A DNA stretch of 64,000 nucleotides from CAIVAT01 sp964473485 (lineage in GTDB: Bacteria; Bacteroidota; Bacteroidia; Bacteroidales; FEN-979): positions 52,974 through 116,973 of the forward strand of contig CAYYPH010000009.1 in assembly GCA_964473485.1 (NCBI GenBank), written 5' to 3'. The notes under the pieces are model-generated. The model saw only the letters and a list, made by a program, of their open reading frames with translations. It did no database searches and was not told the origin of the DNA. Shown piece by piece: positions 43,248 through 51,816 of this stretch. The position numbers were made by a program, and so were the translations under genes. Each line of letters starts with the position of its first letter. The stretch's first letter is position 1.

Positions 43248-43670
43248 TCACGCCTTTAGCAGTGTCCCGATGTCGAATTTTCGCATCTTCAGGAATGCCT
43301 CGATCACACGCGGGCCGCGCTCGGGGTCGTTCATCAGCTCCTCCAGGATGGCCGGGATGACCTGCCACGAGACCCCGTACCGGTCCCTGAGCCATCCGCA
43401 CATACTCTCTTCACCGCCATCGGTGAGCCGCTCCCAGTAATAATCGATCTCTTCCTGCGATTCACACTCGATGACGAACGAGACCCCTTCGGTGATCCGG
43501 TAAATGGGACCGCCGTTCAGTCCCATGAAACGGGTGCCGTTAATGGTAAAATTAACCACCAGGGGCGTCGATGACAGTATCTCCGAGGCGGGGAATACCG
43601 AACAGTAGAATTCTGCGGCCTCCAGGGCTTTTCCGTCGAACCAGAGGCAGGGGTAAATGGGCTTTTTCAT
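43248..43670 (-). CDS. PhnB-like VOC family protein
   Basis: 140 residues. The sequence PCLWFDGKALEAAEFYCSVFP at 7-27, FTINGTRFMGLNGGP near 45 and the end YGVSWQVIPAILEELM are typical of the PhnB/3-demethylubiquinone-9-methyltransferase-like branch of the vicinal oxygen chelate superfamily. Function of this branch is unclear; no methyltransferase domain is present. Convergent with the histidine kinase, with the hairpin array between. Confidence 0.88.
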   Translation of the reverse strand: MKKPIYPCLWFDGKALEAAEFYCSVFPASEILSSTPLVVNFTINGTRFMGLNGGPIYRITEGVSFVIECESQEEIDYYWERLTDGGEESMCGWLRDRYGVSWQVIPAILEELMNDPERGPRVIEAFLKMRKFDIGTLLKA

Positions 43671-43869
43671 GGATATTTTTGTTTCACGTTGTTTATATCA
43701 GATTCAGCCAGGCATCATTGCCACCGGGGCGTGTTCAGCCATGTCATATGGAATGCATGAGCCTTGAAGGATGGTCGCCAGGATTGAACGTGCGTGTTTC
43801 AGCATGACCATTCGAATTGTCGATCTCCAACCCTGCCGTTCCGGCAACAAAAATACGGATATGGCCGAA

Positions 43870-44736
43870 CTAAACCTTCACGGGTGATTGCATCCGTCTG
43901 AAGGTCCAGGCGCAGAACAGCATCCCTGTGCCGGCCACAAACGAATAGGTGAGAATGGTCGAAAGCACGGGAGACCCGGGAAAGGAGGTAGCGGCGATAC
44001 CCATGGCCAGGCTCATGTTGCGCATCCCGGTGATGATGGAGGCAGTGACCCGGTTTTTTCGCCCGGGCCAGCCCAGCAGCCAACCGGCCAGGATTCCGGC
44101 CGGCACCAGGAGGAGCATCAGCAGCACGTCGTTCATGGCCGTTTGCAGGATGACCCGGAACTGCAGGAGGGCGATGGCGGTGATCATGATCATGTTGAGT
44201 ATCTTGCTCACGAATGTGGCAGGTTTTTGCAGCCGGGCCGATAACGCCGGTTTCCACTGCCCCACCGCCAGGCCGAGGCACAATGGCAGGAGCTGGACCA
44301 GGAACAGGATCGCGGTGAGCCGCACCGGGTCGATGCGGATCGCGAGGTTCGCACCGGGAACCAGCGGCAGTAAAAGGTGCAGCAGCAGCGGGGCCACGAT
44401 CGCTGACGAGGCGGCGAGGACTACCATCAGTGCGGTGGCCAGGGCAAGGTTGCCGCGGGCGATGACGGTAAACGGCGGTCCGTAAGGCGCTGCCGGCGAC
44501 ACCCCCAGGATCAGCAACCCGGCCGCCACCAGGGGGTCGGCGCTGAAAACCACAACCACCAGGAGCGTCAGTACCGGCACCACCACGTAGTTGGCCAGCA
44601 CGGCCCTGCAAACCAGCGCCTGGTTCGACCTCACCGGTGCAGCAAGCTGCGAGAAGCTGAGCCTGAGGCCCATGGCGAACATCATTTCGGCCAGGGTCAC
44701 CGAGACGAGGAGGGGGAAGAGGAGATTAAAATGCAA
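43870..44736 (-). CDS. Bile acid:sodium symporter family (SBF-like) transporter
   Basis: 288 residues from a TTG start at 44736; no ATG lies upstream and a later start at Met18 would cut into the first helix. Eight to ten membrane helices, with the family block MMFAMGLRLSFSQL near residue 18 and SPAAPYGPPFTV near 83. Known relatives carry organic anions with Na+; the substrate is unknown. Its 5' end and any promoter lie within heptamer array 7, which is unusual. Confidence 0.75.
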   Translation of the reverse strand: MHFNLLFPLLVSVTLAEMMFAMGLRLSFSQLAAPVRSNQALVCRAVLANYVVVPVLTLLVVVVFSADPLVAAGLLILGVSPAAPYGPPFTVIARGNLALATALMVVLAASSAIVAPLLLHLLLPLVPGANLAIRIDPVRLTAILFLVQLLPLCLGLAVGQWKPALSARLQKPATFVSKILNMIMITAIALLQFRVILQTAMNDVLLMLLLVPAGILAGWLLGWPGRKNRVTASIITGMRNMSLAMGIAATSFPGSPVLSTILTYSFVAGTGMLFCAWTFRRMQSPVKV

Positions 44737-44867
44737 AATTCAAAATTCAAAATTCAAATGTCAAAATTCAAAATGAAAAATTAAAAGTCAAAATGAAAAA
44801 TCAAAAAGCAAAAATAATTTTCCGTTTTCCGTTTTCAATTTTCCGTTTTCAATTTTCAATTTTTTTC
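44728..44867. repeat. Heptamer-phased repeat array 7 (20 units)
   Basis: Twenty consecutive 7-nt words from 44728, checked base by base: AAAATGC, AAAATTC (several), AAATGTC, AAAATGA, AAAGTCA, AAATCAA, AAAGCAA, AAATAAT, then TTTCCGT and TTTCAAT without loss of register. It overlaps the start of the SBF gene and the stop of the K+ channel gene. Confidence 0.88.
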
Positions 44868-45523
44868 CCTCCTTCTGCCGCGAATTTTCCGACGAGCAGG
44901 GCGATGATGATGGCGATGTAAAGCTGCCCGCTCACCGTGATGAAGATGGCCAGCGACCGGGTGTAGGGCTTGAGGGGGAGGACGTCGCCGTATCCCAGGG
45001 TCGCCATCGACACGAAGCTGAAATAGATCGACTCGCTGAGCCTTGTCAGCGAAGTGGTCATGTCGGCAGGCATCTGCGGAATGTTGAAGGATGCCGGGTC
45101 CTGGATCATGATATAGGCCACGAAAATGGAGAAGATCAGGCCAAGCAGGAGGTAACCGATCACCGATCCCAGGATCACCTTCAGGTTCACCACCCGGGCC
45201 ATGGCCACCTGGCGGATCAGGAAGACAACGATCAGCATGAAGAACAGGATGTTGAGTGATTTCGACAAGGTGGTCAGGACCGGCATATCAAATAGCCCGG
45301 CGATCCATTCCATGCAAAAGGCCAGTACCGAAAGGACCAGGATGGACTTCACCCGTTTTTCGAGCGAAAAAAAGGCAGAGAGATAGAGGATCGTGTAGAC
45401 GACCCTGGAACTCTGGGCCTGCCATTGCAGCGGCAGCAAAGGCAGGAGGAATATCGACAGGACCAGGGTCACCAGTAAAACGATCCCCCAGGTGGTTTCG
45501 GACAGAAAGAGTTTTGTGTTCAT
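44849..45523 (-). CDS. Potassium channel family protein (copy 2)
   Basis: 224 residues, same architecture as 13472-14155: several N-terminal helices, then a pore unit with the filter MATLGYGD near residue 168 and an ending GQLYIAIIIALLVGKF similar to copy 1 (GQFYTAIVISFLVGKY). No ligand-binding domain. The final codons (KKIEN) and stop lie at the edge of array 7; array 8 covers its upstream region. Confidence 0.85.
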   Translation of the reverse strand: MNTKLFLSETTWGIVLLVTLVLSIFLLPLLPLQWQAQSSRVVYTILYLSAFFSLEKRVKSILVLSVLAFCMEWIAGLFDMPVLTTLSKSLNILFFMLIVVFLIRQVAMARVVNLKVILGSVIGYLLLGLIFSIFVAYIMIQDPASFNIPQMPADMTTSLTRLSESIYFSFVSMATLGYGDVLPLKPYTRSLAIFITVSGQLYIAIIIALLVGKFAAEGGKKIEN

Positions 45524-45531
45524 ATGTCAGA

Positions 45532-45692
45532 GTTAGGCAATAGGCATTAGGCAATAGGGATTAGCGATTAGCGATTAGATATTAGCGATTAGAGAATAGG
45601 GATTAGAGAATAGGATTTTTTGCGTTTTCCGTTTTCAATTTTCAATTTTCAATTCATTGTCAATTGTCAATTGTCAATTGTCAATTGTCAAT
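45532..45692. repeat. Heptamer-phased repeat array 8 (23 units)
   Basis: 23 consecutive words: GTTAGGC, AATAGGC, ATTAGCG, ATTAGAG, AATAGGG, then TTTTTTG, CGTTTTC, AATTTTC, AATTCAT and five TGTCAAT, all in one register. It spans the whole gap between the K+ channel start and the outer-membrane factor, and supplies that gene's last codons and stop. Confidence 0.88.
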
Positions 45693-47054
45693 TTCCATCC
45701 ACCCTCCGCCCAGGGCCTGGTAAAGCCTTACCGTCGAGGTCAGCTGCAATTGGAGCGCTTCGGAGGCCTTGAGCTGTGAGCTGAACAGCGAACGCTGCAG
45801 GTCGAGCACCTCGAGGTAGCTGGTCAGTCCGCCATCGTAACGGATCCACGACAGTTTGACCGCCTCCCTGGCCGACCTGAGCTGTTCTTTGCGCAGCGAA
45901 AATTCGAGCCGGTAGGTGGTCACGGAGATCATGGCATCCTCCACCTCGCGCAACGCCGTCAGGAAGGTTTTCTCATAGTTGCTGAGCAGCTGGAGGGTCC
46001 TTTCCTGTTCGACCTCCACGCGCAGCCTGGCAGATTTGTTGTTGAACAGCGGGCCCAGCACCTGGGCTCCCAGGGCTGCAAATCCCGCCACCGGGTCGAC
46101 GAAGCTCAGGCCGGTGGTGAGGCTGATCGTGAATGACGGGTATTGCAGCGCCTCGGCCGCCCCGATCCGTTCGGTCTGGGCTTTCAGCTGCCTTTCTGCG
46201 GCCAGGATATCGGGCCGGCGGTCGAGGAGTTCGGAGGGGACCCCCGCAGGGAGTTCCGGGGGAAAAACCTGTTTTTCGAGCGGCAACCCGCGCGGGATCG
46301 GTTGCGGCGCCTTCCCCATCAGGATGCTGATGGCATGCTCCACCTGCCGCCTCGAACGGGTGAAGGCCTGGATGGCCGTTTGTGCCTCCAGCAACTGGAT
46401 GCCGGCCTGGTTCAGGTCGACTTCGCTCACAAACCCGCCTTTGTACCGTGCCTGCACGATACCGAGGTTCGCTTTCCAGGTTTCGGCGGTCTGTTCCGAA
46501 ATGATCAGCCGGTTGTCGAGGTCGCGAAGCGTCAGGTAGGCCTGGGCCACTTCGGCGATCAGGATGATCTTCAGCGCCCGGCAGGCCTCTTCGGTGGCCA
46601 GGTACTCCTGGAGGGCCGCCTCGCTCAGCCGTTTCACGCGCCCCCATAGGTCGAGGGTGTACGACACGTCGACCAGGCCGGTGTAATCGTGCGAAAGCCC
46701 GGAAGCGGCCGTGTTGGCCGACGAGCTACCCCCGGCGGAATAGTTGATCCTGGGATAGAGATCGGTCCGGGCGATGCCGATGTTGGCCCTCGCCTCCTCC
46801 ACCCGGGCCAGCGCCGCCTTCAGGTCCTTGTTCTTTTCCAGGGTCTCGCGGATGAGGCTGACCAGCACACTGTCGCCGAACAATTGCCACCAGGCGATGT
46901 TGGCAATGCTCGAGTCGGAGGGAAATTCCTGGCTGTACACCTGCGGCAACGCCTCCACTTTCCGCACGTAGTCCGGCCCCAGCTTGCAGGAAGCAAGGAA
47001 CAGGAGCAACAGGAATAAAACGGAAACAGGGTGGAACACGCGGTGATTCGTCAT
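45681..47054 (-). CDS. Outer-membrane efflux lipoprotein (NodT/OprM-type TolC family)
   Basis: 457 residues. Lipoprotein signal with lipobox LASC (Cys23). Two OEP repeats of long coiled helices and barrel strands (about 60-250 and 265-450), with GPDYVRKVEALP at the start and LDLQRSLFSSQLKASEAL near the end. It forms the outer-membrane exit duct of a tripartite pump. Last gene of a four-gene operon; it overlaps the DUF2955 gene by 4 bp. Its last codons (EIDN and stop) fall in array 8. Confidence 0.93.
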   Translation of the reverse strand: MTNHRVFHPVSVLFLLLLFLASCKLGPDYVRKVEALPQVYSQEFPSDSSIANIAWWQLFGDSVLVSLIRETLEKNKDLKAALARVEEARANIGIARTDLYPRINYSAGGSSSANTAASGLSHDYTGLVDVSYTLDLWGRVKRLSEAALQEYLATEEACRALKIILIAEVAQAYLTLRDLDNRLIISEQTAETWKANLGIVQARYKGGFVSEVDLNQAGIQLLEAQTAIQAFTRSRRQVEHAISILMGKAPQPIPRGLPLEKQVFPPELPAGVPSELLDRRPDILAAERQLKAQTERIGAAEALQYPSFTISLTTGLSFVDPVAGFAALGAQVLGPLFNNKSARLRVEVEQERTLQLLSNYEKTFLTALREVEDAMISVTTYRLEFSLRKEQLRSAREAVKLSWIRYDGGLTSYLEVLDLQRSLFSSQLKASEALQLQLTSTVRLYQALGGGWMEIDN

Positions 47055-48091
47055 AAGGCCTGCTTTGGTTTATCGTTTTTACTGATCAGCCCCCCGGTGA
47101 TCCCAAACGCGACCACCATATAGACCATTGCGACGCCGATGAGTGCCACCCGTTCCCACACTTTCTTGCCCGCCTCGCCGGTCAGCGACACAACGCTTCC
47201 GAAGATGAGCAGGAACGTGGAGTAGGCCATGCCGAACAAGGCGGCGGCCGGTGTATGGCTGAAGACCCTGGGGGCAAACACCAGCCCGGCCAGCAGGATC
47301 AGCATCGCGAAAAAGACGATGCTGGTGGCTGCGGTGACCAGGTTGAAGGCGATGATCGCGGCAACACCCCCGCCCAGGTTGGCGAGGACCATGGCCAGTG
47401 CGATCTTCTTATTCGCCATGGCCGGGTTCATCGACAGCACCGAGATGAAGACCAGGACCAGCAGTGAACCGTAGAGGTTGAACACAAAAAAAAGGATGAG
47501 TACCGGGGCAACCACGAGGGTCTTTTGCAATGCCGACCGGAAGCGTACGGCAGCGCCCGGTACCGCAGGCCCCGCGGTTTTGTGGCCGCCGGGCCCGGGT
47601 TCCCTGCCCGGAAAAACGAACCAGGCCATCCAGACCAGCAGCAGGGCCATCAGCGCGTTCATGAAAAGGTTGATGGCCACCATGCTGCCCAGGGCAGGCG
47701 ATTGCATCGCCATCATGGGAATGACCACCAGGGAGATGATGAACCACAGTTTCACCGACGGGAACGCGGTGGTGTAGTAGATGTGAAACAGTAACAGCAA
47801 AAGGAGCGGCAGGAATACCAGCGGATAGGCCAGGAAAAAATTCCCAAACACCACACCCGTCATGTTTGCCACCGCCATGGAAAGTAAAAAGGTGACACTG
47901 CTTTTAAGGGTGGGGGCCTGTGCACCGGGTGCAAGAAAGTTCAGCGCCAGGACCGGCGTCAGGTAGGCGAGCGTGTAATCCCAGGCCATGGCCACCACCA
48001 TGATGACGGCCGATCCCACCGCATATCGCAGCAAGGGGTTCAGGCCACAACCGGCCTCGGTGAGTCCCGGCGACAGGGCGTTACCTGACAT
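47051..48091 (-). CDS. DUF2955 family inner-membrane protein (FUSC-like)
   Basis: 346 residues with about ten membrane helices in two sets, joined by a short hydrophilic loop (FPGREPGPGGHKTAGPAVPG near 170). This matches DUF2955, relatives of the aromatic acid exporter AaeB/FUSC proteins. It would provide the inner-membrane part of the pump with the HlyD protein (11-bp overlap upstream) and the outer-membrane factor (4-bp overlap downstream). Confidence 0.8.
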   Translation of the reverse strand: MSGNALSPGLTEAGCGLNPLLRYAVGSAVIMVVAMAWDYTLAYLTPVLALNFLAPGAQAPTLKSSVTFLLSMAVANMTGVVFGNFFLAYPLVFLPLLLLLLFHIYYTTAFPSVKLWFIISLVVIPMMAMQSPALGSMVAINLFMNALMALLLVWMAWFVFPGREPGPGGHKTAGPAVPGAAVRFRSALQKTLVVAPVLILFFVFNLYGSLLVLVFISVLSMNPAMANKKIALAMVLANLGGGVAAIIAFNLVTAATSIVFFAMLILLAGLVFAPRVFSHTPAAALFGMAYSTFLLIFGSVVSLTGEAGKKVWERVALIGVAMVYMVVAFGITGGLISKNDKPKQAL

Positions 48092-49232
48092 ACGAAAGCC
48101 AGCTGATGATCCGGATCCTCAACTTGCCCAGGGCGGCCAGGATCCCACTTTTTTCGCCGGTAAAGACAAGCACATCCACCTGTCCGCCAAGCCTTACGTA
48201 ATTTGCCGCCGCTTCCTGGTCGAAGGCGATGATGACGGGAAACCGTTGCGGATCGAGCAGCCACCCCGTCGAGCCTTTGATGTCGGGGAGGTCACCGCGG
48301 TTGGTGTTGCCGGTGGTCACGCCGTGCCCGATGCTCTTCACCCTGCCGGTGAATATCCTGCCGGGACATACATCCAGCGCAAATTCAACCGCGTCGCCCG
48401 GCTTCATGAGGGAGATGTTGTTCTCCTTCATGTCGGCCTGGATCCAGCACTCGTTCTCCGAAACCAGCGTGGCCAGCGGCTGACCCGCCCCGGCATAAAA
48501 CCCCAGGTCGATGCTGAAACTTTCGATGTACCCGTCGGCCGTGGCGAGAATGGCCGTGTAGGCGAGGTCGAGCTGTGCCTGTTCCAGCACCTTCAATGCA
48601 TGGATGAACTGCGGGTTCATGGGGCCCGAGATGCCGAGGTTCTGCTGGGCACGTTCCAGGTCGGCCTCGGCCGATACGACCTGCTCCACCGACTGAGTGT
48701 AAGAGGTTTCTGCCTGGTCGCGGTCCGACTGTGACAACGCCCCGGGATTCTCGTTCATGACCTTCTGGACTCGGTCCCAGTTCCGCTGGGCGCGGTCCAG
48801 CTGGGCTTTCGCAACACCGACCCGGCCTGCCGAGGACTTCACCGTCGCGGTCTTCGCGGCCACGCTCTGCGCCGTGTTGTCGACGTTTGCCTCCGCCTGT
48901 TCCACGGCCAGGAGGTACGGCCTCCGGTCGATCTGGAAAAGGGTGTCGCCCGTCTTCACCTTCGAATGGAGGTGAACGTAAATTTTTGTGATGTTCCCTG
49001 AAACCCTGGCCGTCACGGGGATCATCAGCCCGTTGATGCGGGCCTGGTCGGTGTAGGGCACATGGCGGTCGGAAAGGACATACCAGGCAAAGAAGAGCAC
49101 GGCGATCAGCAAAACAACGAGGGTGATCCACCGGACGGGATTTGCGTGCTTGACAGGGACCGGCTCGACCGGTTTCTGCCCCGGATCCGGCATGGCGCCT
49201 GCGACGCCTTTGTCATTGGCCTGTTCATTCAT
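48081..49232 (-). CDS. HlyD/EmrA-type membrane fusion protein
   Basis: 383 residues. One N-terminal membrane helix (about 33-52), then a lipoyl/biotinyl-like half domain (VTARVSGNITKIYVHLHSKVKTGDTLF), a long coiled-coil hairpin (about 105-200) and the second half with IESFSIDLGFYAGAGQPLATLV. It bridges the inner-membrane DUF2955 protein and the outer-membrane duct. Overlaps the DUF2955 gene by 11 bp; starts 12 bp after the permease stop. Confidence 0.92.
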   Translation of the reverse strand: MNEQANDKGVAGAMPDPGQKPVEPVPVKHANPVRWITLVVLLIAVLFFAWYVLSDRHVPYTDQARINGLMIPVTARVSGNITKIYVHLHSKVKTGDTLFQIDRRPYLLAVEQAEANVDNTAQSVAAKTATVKSSAGRVGVAKAQLDRAQRNWDRVQKVMNENPGALSQSDRDQAETSYTQSVEQVVSAEADLERAQQNLGISGPMNPQFIHALKVLEQAQLDLAYTAILATADGYIESFSIDLGFYAGAGQPLATLVSENECWIQADMKENNISLMKPGDAVEFALDVCPGRIFTGRVKSIGHGVTTGNTNRGDLPDIKGSTGWLLDPQRFPVIIAFDQEAAANYVRLGGQVDVLVFTGEKSGILAALGKLRIRIISWLSYVR

Positions 49233-49244
49233 AATCCGGGGGCT

Positions 49245-50354
49245 CTATTCTTCAACAAGCTCTTTTCCCGGGGCCGGGGTTGAAGCCGGGGCAATGTCCG
49301 GCGCATGATGGGGTTGGTCGTTGATCCAGGCCACCAGCAGTTTGTAGCCGATGGAGACGATGATGGCCCCGGTAAAGAGGCCGATAAATCCCGAAAGCAT
49401 GAACCCCCCGATGACCCCCAGGAAGATCACCAGCATGGGAACCGGTGCCCCCTTGCCCAGCAGGATGGGCTTCAGGATATTGTCTGAGAACGCTCCCGCG
49501 GCAAGGTAGACCGACCACAAGATGGCCGGTGTGGTACCCAGGTTCGAGAAGAGATAGATGATGACCGGGATCACGATGATGGGTGGTGGGAGCTGCAGGA
49601 TGGCCATCACGAAAATGAGCAGGGTCCACACCCCCGCAAAGGGGACCCCGGCAAAGACAAAACCGATCCCGATAAAAAATGACTGGATGAAGGCCACTCC
49701 CAGGATCCCTTTGACCACGTTCCCGACCGTACGGTAAGTGATCTCTGCAAACTCGTCGCCTTTATCGCCGGCAGCCTTCCTGAAGAACTTCCGGAGGGCC
49801 TCGGCGACGCCGGGTGTGACGATCAGAATGGCAGCAATGATCAGCGAGATGACCATCTGAAGCACCGCGCCGCCAATTCCCATCAACCCCTTGATCATCT
49901 TTCCCCCGTATTCCATCACGGTCTCCTTATGCTGCACGAGGGTCTGTTCGAGGCTGACGGAGGCCCCCATCCAAAGGTCGTATACAGGTTTTCCGATCAA
50001 CGGCCACGATTTTACCTCCTCCGTGGGCGGAGCGATCGTCAGCTTTCCGGCGTCGAAACTCTCCTTGATCCCCCTGGTCCAGTCGATGAGCGAATCCATG
50101 AAGATCCAGCTGGGAAGGATCAATACCACGAGACCGGCCAGCAGGATGATCAGCGCGGCGAGCTTGTTCCTGCCCCCGATGGCCCGGGCGAGTGAAATTT
50201 TCAGTGGATTGAGCGCCAGTGCCAGTATCAGCCCCCATAAAAGGATGCTGGTGAATGGGAACAGGATCAGGATGCACCATGATACAATAAGAGCCAGGAA
50301 AGCCAGCCGGATCATGATGTCGAAGAAGTTCCGGGTGTTGATCTGATCATTCAT
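49245..50354 (-). CDS. AI-2E family transporter, first gene of the export operon
   Basis: 369 residues from the ATG at 50354 (MNDQINTRNFFDIMIRLAF). The frame opens 13 codons earlier, but those residues are an Ile/Val run from the A/T-rich leader. Eight helices with VKGILGVAFIQSFFIGIGF and LPPPIIVIPVIIYLF as in the PF01594 family; paralogue of 1-799. The Pro-rich tail is hydrophilic. Dyad site F lies 81 bp upstream, and the three efflux genes follow closely. Confidence 0.88.
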   Translation of the reverse strand: MNDQINTRNFFDIMIRLAFLALIVSWCILILFPFTSILLWGLILALALNPLKISLARAIGGRNKLAALIILLAGLVVLILPSWIFMDSLIDWTRGIKESFDAGKLTIAPPTEEVKSWPLIGKPVYDLWMGASVSLEQTLVQHKETVMEYGGKMIKGLMGIGGAVLQMVISLIIAAILIVTPGVAEALRKFFRKAAGDKGDEFAEITYRTVGNVVKGILGVAFIQSFFIGIGFVFAGVPFAGVWTLLIFVMAILQLPPPIIVIPVIIYLFSNLGTTPAILWSVYLAAGAFSDNILKPILLGKGAPVPMLVIFLGVIGGFMLSGFIGLFTGAIIVSIGYKLLVAWINDQPHHAPDIAPASTPAPGKELVEE

Positions 50355-50434
50355 AATGATGGTTTTAACAATTATCACTACAATAATAATCAAATAATTG
50401 GCTCTGACGGAAAAGTTCCCCGATCTTGAAAAAA

Positions 50435-50452
50435 ATACCTTTTATTCAGTAT
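50435..50452. promoter_or_regulatory. Dyad operator, site F (ATAC-N10-GTAT)
   Basis: ATACCTTTTATTCAGTAT, in the gap between the helicase stop and the export operon. No perfect -7 box follows: ATTATTTG (50398-50391, 36 bp away) and TATTATTG (50388-50381, 46 bp away) are the best candidates. Confidence 0.55.
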
Positions 50453-50489
50453 CCCCGCAAGGCCAACCCATCCTCTCCTGTTTCCTTGA

Positions 50490-51635
<1,146 letters not shown>

Positions 51636-51816
51636 TAAAATTTTGGTATTAGGTAAAAATAGTCGATTGTCCGGGAGCCAACACCATGTTGACCGTTACC
51701 GGACCGGCTTTTTAAAATTGTAGTACGTGCTGAGTTGTAAATTCGGGTGGGTTACAAACAGATTGATATACAATCTTTGAAAAGAGAGCACAAAGGTACG
51801 CTATTAATTAACAGCT

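Noticed and set aside
43799..44611. Minus-strand open frame of 270 codons, rich in Gly, Arg and Pro
   Set aside because: It overlaps the membrane protein at 43870-44736 in another frame; the composition is typical of a GC-rich shadow frame and no domain is visible.
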